Position numbers and translations under genes: made by a program
Source: Gnetum montanum
Lineage: Eukaryota; Streptophyta; Gnetopsida; Gnetales; Gnetaceae
Length of the DNA: 64,000 nt
NCBI GenBank assembly: GCA_015680685.1
Contig: MNCI01033587.1
Span: forward strand, 210,164 to 274,163
Direction: 5' to 3'
Shown: positions 59,045 to 64,000 of the stretch, piece after piece
Layout: every line of letters starts with the position of its first letter
Numbering within the stretch: the first letter of the stretch is position 1
Notes under the pieces: generated by a model
Told to the model about the DNA's origin: nothing
What the model saw: only the letters and a program-made list of their open reading frames with translations
Database searches by the model: none

Positions 59045-59940
59045 CCCAATGTTGACACCATTTCAAGGTTCCAAATTTTGGAAATTTTAAGATCATATAG
59101 AGCAGTCCAAAATACTTGGCATTTTAACACCACTTTCACAGCAACACTATTTTCCATTTTTACTTATATTTTCATTTCCCATCAAGTGCACTTGCAACCT
59201 AGTTACTTTTATAGTAATAAAAATTCATACTACACTAGATGTTCACACCTCCACACAACTACCATTGCTACTAAAAGTATAAATCCTATTCCATTTCCAT
59301 CTCCATTGGCATCCATACAACCCATTATAGCTATTACATCCTTACCTAATAGCATCATTAGGTGGTAGAAATTAGGACTACATTTGGAACAGAGACTCCC
59401 ATATAGTTTCCATTACTCCCAAATGTGCAACAATAATTCCATTCCCATGTAGTAGACTTGGTAAAAACAAATAGAAAGTTGCAACAACATGAAACTAGGA
59501 AGAGACTAGATCATGGGCATAGCTCTCTCATCTATCTCTAATAAACTTCAAGCTTCAACCAAGAGCTTCCTGTGCCTTTTGGCACAAACATGTACACTAT
59601 GAAACTCAAAATTTTTTTATATTCTTTTATAAATTTTTTGTTTCATGTTATGCAAATTATGATTTCCATTTCCATTTCTACATTTATTTTTTGAACTATG
59701 ATTCCATTTTCCACTTTTGTTTTTAGTAATCTAGTTCCATTTATATTTCTGATCATGATCAAAGACATTTTTCAAAACCAATCCCACTTTGCATTCTATA
59801 AGTCCTTGGGTTATCTACTAGACTATCCAAGGTACCTTGGATCCTATTTTCATTGTGGTCCTTGGTATCCATGGGTAAAGGCTTCTATGCAAGATCTCTT
59901 GACTTTCCAATGGTAGATTTTTCTAGTTGTAATAGATTTT

Positions 59941-59958
59941 TGGTGCTAGAAGTAGGGC
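59941..59958 (+). promoter_or_regulatory. Primer-binding site of Tat-4
   Basis: TGGTGCTAGAAGTAGGGC, one base different from the Tat-1 site, followed by a CTTCACCCAAATTC block shared with Tat-2. Confidence 0.7.
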
Positions 59959-60000
59959 CTTCACCCAAATTCTTGGCCAAAGGGCCATTATTTCCATCTT

Positions 60001-60310
60001 CTCATTTACTACAAGATTCATTCCATTAGGTTTGGCTAAAAATTTTCTCATATACTGCAAAACCCATTCCATTTCATTTTTGCTGAAAATTTTCCTATCT
60101 ACTATAAAGCCCATTCAGTTGGATTTTTACTGAAAAATTTTCCATCTACTATAAAACCCATTCTGTTGGGTTTTGTTGAGAACTTTTCCATCTATAGAAA
60201 AATATATTTCATTTGGTTTTTGTTGAAAAGTTTTCCATCTATTGTAAAACCCATTATTATGGGCTCTTATTAAAAAATTTTCCATCTACTACAAAACCCA
60301 TTTCATCTAG
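60001..60310 (+). repeat. Leader tandem array of Tat-4, unit 46-48 bp, seven copies
   Basis: Units such as ccatctactataaaaccc followed by a T-rich half ending gaaaatttt. It occupies the PBS-to-gag interval and runs into the gag frame. Confidence 0.8.
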
Positions 60311-62360
60311 AAGTAGAAGCTAAAAGGGAGTTTGAGCTAATACACTAGGGTGGAAAAGAATATATTCCTTCCCCATATGATCAAATTTCCCTCAATGATA
60401 TCTATGCTAGTATCCTAGCCCAATTAATTAAGATGGAGGAGGATGATAACAAGAATAGCTCAAAAGAGCAATAGGAAGAGGAAGATGAGTATAGGATAGA
60501 ATTTGAGCTCAAAAATCTCTTAGGAGGGTTGTTCCAACATGAAACCCCCAAGGCCATCGAGCCTTCCCCTAATGCCTTTTTTTTCTCTATATGCATGATG
60601 CTACCATCTTCTCTTCCCTCCTACCATACTATGGCTAGTCCTACCCCCATTATAGTCATCCACCAAACACACTCAGTGTCACAACCCATGGCCTTGCACT
60701 TTTCCATGGCATTCACTACATGGCTTTAGACTATGTAGCCATTTTCAGTGGCTACTACTATTGCTAACCCACCTATCACATTGGGGGCGCCCATAGCAAG
60801 ACTCCATAAAACTTAGGGGTTGCATACCCCCTTTGTCTTGTTTGTGCCCAAGATATTGGCACAAACAACTTTTTTCCTATTTGGACCATAGACTACAACC
60901 ATGATGCAACTACTCCCTTGCTTCTTATAGCCAATACTAAGGCCACAAGCCTTCCAAAGTACACCTCAACCTTTTGTTGAAACCCCACAACCAATGGTGG
61001 CATCCCAAGGCCTAGATCAGGCTTTCCAAATGATTCAAGGCTTAACTGAAGAACTAAGGAAGCTTAAGGCCTCAACCTCCCATACCATGAAGATCATGGA
61101 TTTCTACCAAGATGATCCTATCAGACTTATAGCCCCTCCACAAACTCTTCCCCCTAGTATCCTTGATCCATAGTTAACCAAGTGCAACAGTAAGGGTGAT
61201 CTGAATGCACATCTGATCACCTTCCGCTCTGAGTGTTTGTTGTTGCAAGCATGGCTACATATAATTATATGAATTTTCCCTATGTCTTTAGTAGGAAAAA
61301 CTTTGGACTAGTCTCATACCTTGGCAAGGGGATCCATATCCTCTTTGGACAAACTAATTTCACAATTCATTAATCGTTTCAAGTATAACTAGAAATTGGA
61401 TACCATCCTTGACCAACTGATAAAGGTCAAGCAACGACCCCCAAAGCCAGTATAGAAGTTCATCCAATGATGGAATGATCTACTCAATGAGATACCAAAA
61501 CTCATATCTAAGGCACACCTCTTTGCCATTTTCAATGAAGTAGTTAACAATTTTATAAAATCAAAATTATATTATCTTGATTCACAATCTCTTAGTTAAG
61601 TGTTTCCCTTGAACGAGAACATAGAGGATGTTATTGAAGCTAGCCATGACCCTGCCTATGTGACATATAAGAATTAACATGCTTGTAGAGACAAAAATAG
61701 AAGTAAACAAAACAATACAACCATAGTATCCATAACCAAAGGAACCAATACAACCAACTAGGGGCCAAGGGATAACTCACCCAAGGTCCCCCACTAACAA
61801 CCGAGATAATGTCAACCAACCATACCAAACTACCCCTCAAGTCATTCCACCACTAACCAACCATACCAAACTACCCCTCAAGTCATTAGAGATATTAGAC
61901 CGACTACTGAAGAGCAGTAGAATCTAGTATAAGTAAATGACAAAGAATGCCTGCAAAAGACATGATAACTTATATGAAATAGAAAAATTCTCTACTTAGG
62001 TAACTAAGGATGATCCTCTAATGCCTAAATACTTTAGGTTAGACTAATTTTACCATTATCATTAGTTGCTAAGTCATGATACTAAATTTTGCCTTATGAT
62101 TAAGGATGACCTACAAAGGATGATTGATAGGGGTGAACTGGTATTAGACATATCCAACCTCATTAGGCCTCAAAATTAGTAAATGCACATATATAATGAT
62201 CCTCTAAATACTAATGAAAGCCCATACACCATCGTGATATTTAACATCCATAATGATCAAAGGCCTACAAGGGAATTATTTGTGATCAATGTCACTTTGG
62301 TAACATTTTCACGTAAGGTTAGCAAAACATTTTCCAAAAATTCATTTGAGATCAAAATAG
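60311..62360 (+). pseudogene. Tat-4 gag polyprotein and start of protease linker
   Basis: Opens inside the frame (LEVEAKREFELIH), so the N-terminus is lost to the leader array. It continues ISLNDIYASILAQLIKMEED, a Pro/Ser/Thr-rich middle, and the Retrotrans_gag core at about 61090-61580 (MDFYQDDPIRL, LNAHLITFRSECLLLQAWL, PMSLVGKTLD, LLNEIPKLISKAHLFAIFNE, SKLYYLDSQSL), then NIEDVIEASHDPAYVTYKN. The linker MIKDDLQRMIDRGELVLD and SPYTIVIFNIHND ends near 62350, where similarity to Tat-3 stops before the protease. About 15 stops. Confidence 0.82.
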
Positions 62361-64000
62361 AGTGATTCCACCACTCTTTGAAAGCTTAAAATAAGCCCTA
62401 CACACCCATATCATAGAAAATTTAAAATACATCTTTCTTTCTAGAAAAAGTATATGATCTTTCATGAAATTTGAAAAATGGCAAGGAAACCTACTTACAC
62501 AACCTTACTCAGCCATAACTTCATCAATACAACTCCAAATCAAATGAAACCACAACCATTGGAAAGCTCGAAGATAATCCTACAAATATATAACAATAAA
62601 TATTTGAAACATGCAATCATTTTCTTAATAAAAAGTACACAATTGCTTGCTTTTTCACTCAAGAATTGCAAGATTCGTAAAACCTAATTAAACTTAACCA
62701 TGAATTCGGTACAAAAAGACCAAAACATCCTCAACCCATTTGAAAACACATAAAATTAATAGGTTGGATTTTTTTAAAATTCATTTTCAACAAATATTAC
62801 ATCATAGATCTAGGGGAAATGACTAGGCACCCATTTTCTAGAAAAAAGCATCCAAAAAAGGCAAACATATTTTTAAAACTAAATAATCACAACCAAGACA
62901 GCTAAATAATCCTAGAGCTATGTAAACATGCATAAAATATGAGATAGGATATTCATGGAATCAAAAAGTAAGTATACAAGCATAGATCTAAGAAATAGAA
63001 TAGAAAACCAAAAAATAGAATACATGAAATGGAATAGGAAACCAGAAATGAAATAGAAAATTGGAAAGAATGGCCTACCATGGAAAGGTGATGGTAAAAT
63101 TAATCACAACCCTTGGACATGGTAGCCATGCTAAGGTTGAAATAGTGGATTCTACCTCTTCCAATGCAGGATTCTTGACTGGGGTTTCTTTCTTCACCAT
63201 GGTGCTTAGAATGTAGGAAATCCTTCACCTTAGTAGTGACTACACTAGCACTGGGAGGAAGAAGTGACCATTATTACACTGAGGATGATGCTTGGAAGCA
63301 CAAAAAATAATAGCTACACTAAAGTATTGTAGCACTTGAGGTAGAAAAGCTCAAACAAATGCCCAATGATGAGGAAGAATGAGTTTTCACAAAGTTCACA
63401 CATTACATTGATCTTTTACTTAAGCACCCAAGTAGAAACCTTGGTTTCCTTGTGGAAATCTGCTTTGCTTGGGCACCAAAATGGAAACTAGAGCTACACT
63501 AGGGTTGGGTAAGTATTTTTAAATTAACTTGCTAATTTTGAGTGGACCCCACACTAGATGCTCCCATCACAACCAAAAAAGGCCATCACTACATTGAGAG
63601 TAGTCAATTTCTTAGCCTAACTACACTAAGAAAAGTTCAACTAAAGCCACAAAACAACTACCACTTTTACTTATGCACCCTGTAACTCAAAAAATATGGC
63701 TAAGTATGACAATTTTGGGCAAAACAAAAAGGACTATGCTGGAGGGGAGATAAGAACTACGTTGGCCTAGCGTAGTCCCAACTACTGCCAACATAGCCCA
63801 TGAGGAGATAGACTTCAAAAAGCCTATTCAACCTTCAAAAACTTCCAAATTAGTAGCATAGTCCTACTAAGCTAGGTCTAGAATCACAAAAAACACCAAA
63901 ACTTAGTCAAAAGCCATCCAACTCTAACAAAAGTCAAACCTCCTCATTAGCTATGCTAAGAAAAGTCAGAGACTATACTGGGCTAATGTTGTCCTAGCTA
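62361..64000. other. No gene recognised; LTR-like words at the end
   Basis: 62361-63060 is A-rich with a short repeat at 62990-63060 (aaaccaaaaaatagaatac). 63740-64000 has GCTATGCTAAG and AACTACGTTGGCCTAGCGTAG words like the Tat LTR U3, so another LTR may start here. The Tat-4 protease expected after gag was not found. Confidence 0.35.

Larger units (their letters stand above)
58330..59934 (+). mobile_element. 5' LTR of Tat-4 (left end uncertain)
   Basis: Ends AGTTGTAATA six bases before a PBS, like the LTR of Tat-1. U3 carries CAGTAGCTAC-type hairpin words (58390-58470) and a 23-bp array (58756-58953). A TATA box lies at 59037. The start is only a guess. Confidence 0.55.

Overview
The window looks like gene-poor nuclear DNA from a seed plant with a large, repeat-filled genome. 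A gymnosperm is plausible but not shown. The evidence is a relic of a plant HMG-CoA reductase, several decayed Ty3/gypsy LTR retrotransposons of plant Tat/Ogre type (dual RNase H) nested in one another, and no intact host gene. No rRNA, tRNA or CRISPR array was recognised.

Layout. 1-2900: HMG-CoA reductase pseudogene, an LTR-like promoter-bearing repeat and an inverted-duplication assembly artefact. 3030-6832: integrase end, 3' region and 3' LTR of a 5'-truncated Tat element (Tat-0). 6833-14988: a minus-strand Tat element (Tat-2: gag, protease, PBS, LTR) with an intron-containing gene on its antisense (plus) strand. 14990-15630 and 33754-34125: two halves of a plus-strand gag-protease element split by a later insertion. 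15631-33748: a complete 18.1-kb Tat element (Tat-1) with both LTRs and a perfect 5-bp target duplication (CCCAT). 34190-37387: minus-strand gag, PBS and LTR of a gag-protease element. 39098-45719: a complete gag-protease-only element on the minus strand with both LTRs, PBS and a near-perfect 5-bp target duplication. 48822-49768: lone related LTR. About 53489-58100: minus-strand Tat element (Tat-3: gag, protease). About 58330-62360: plus-strand Tat element (Tat-4: LTR, PBS, gag). The rest is AT-rich and unrecognised.

The main finding is in the Tat elements. In Tat-1 the interval between protease and reverse transcriptase holds a separate gene on the opposite strand. It has a TATA-like box, a start codon, about eight exons with short introns (69-131 nt) and good splice sites, and an acidic C-terminal exon. 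Tat-2 carries a diverged copy in the same relative place and orientation with introns at matching positions, and Tat-3 keeps what looks like its last exon. It therefore seems to be a stable cargo gene of this lineage. Its second exon resembles an FCP1/HAD phosphatase fold with altered catalytic residues. The rest is coiled-coil and charged sequence I cannot assign. The host interval may also act as a sense-strand intron between protease and RT, as in Ogre elements.

All elements are old: Tat-1 LTRs differ at about 14 of the first 100 bases by eye, and open frames are broken mostly by TAG codons. Several single Ns mark mis-assembled junctions.
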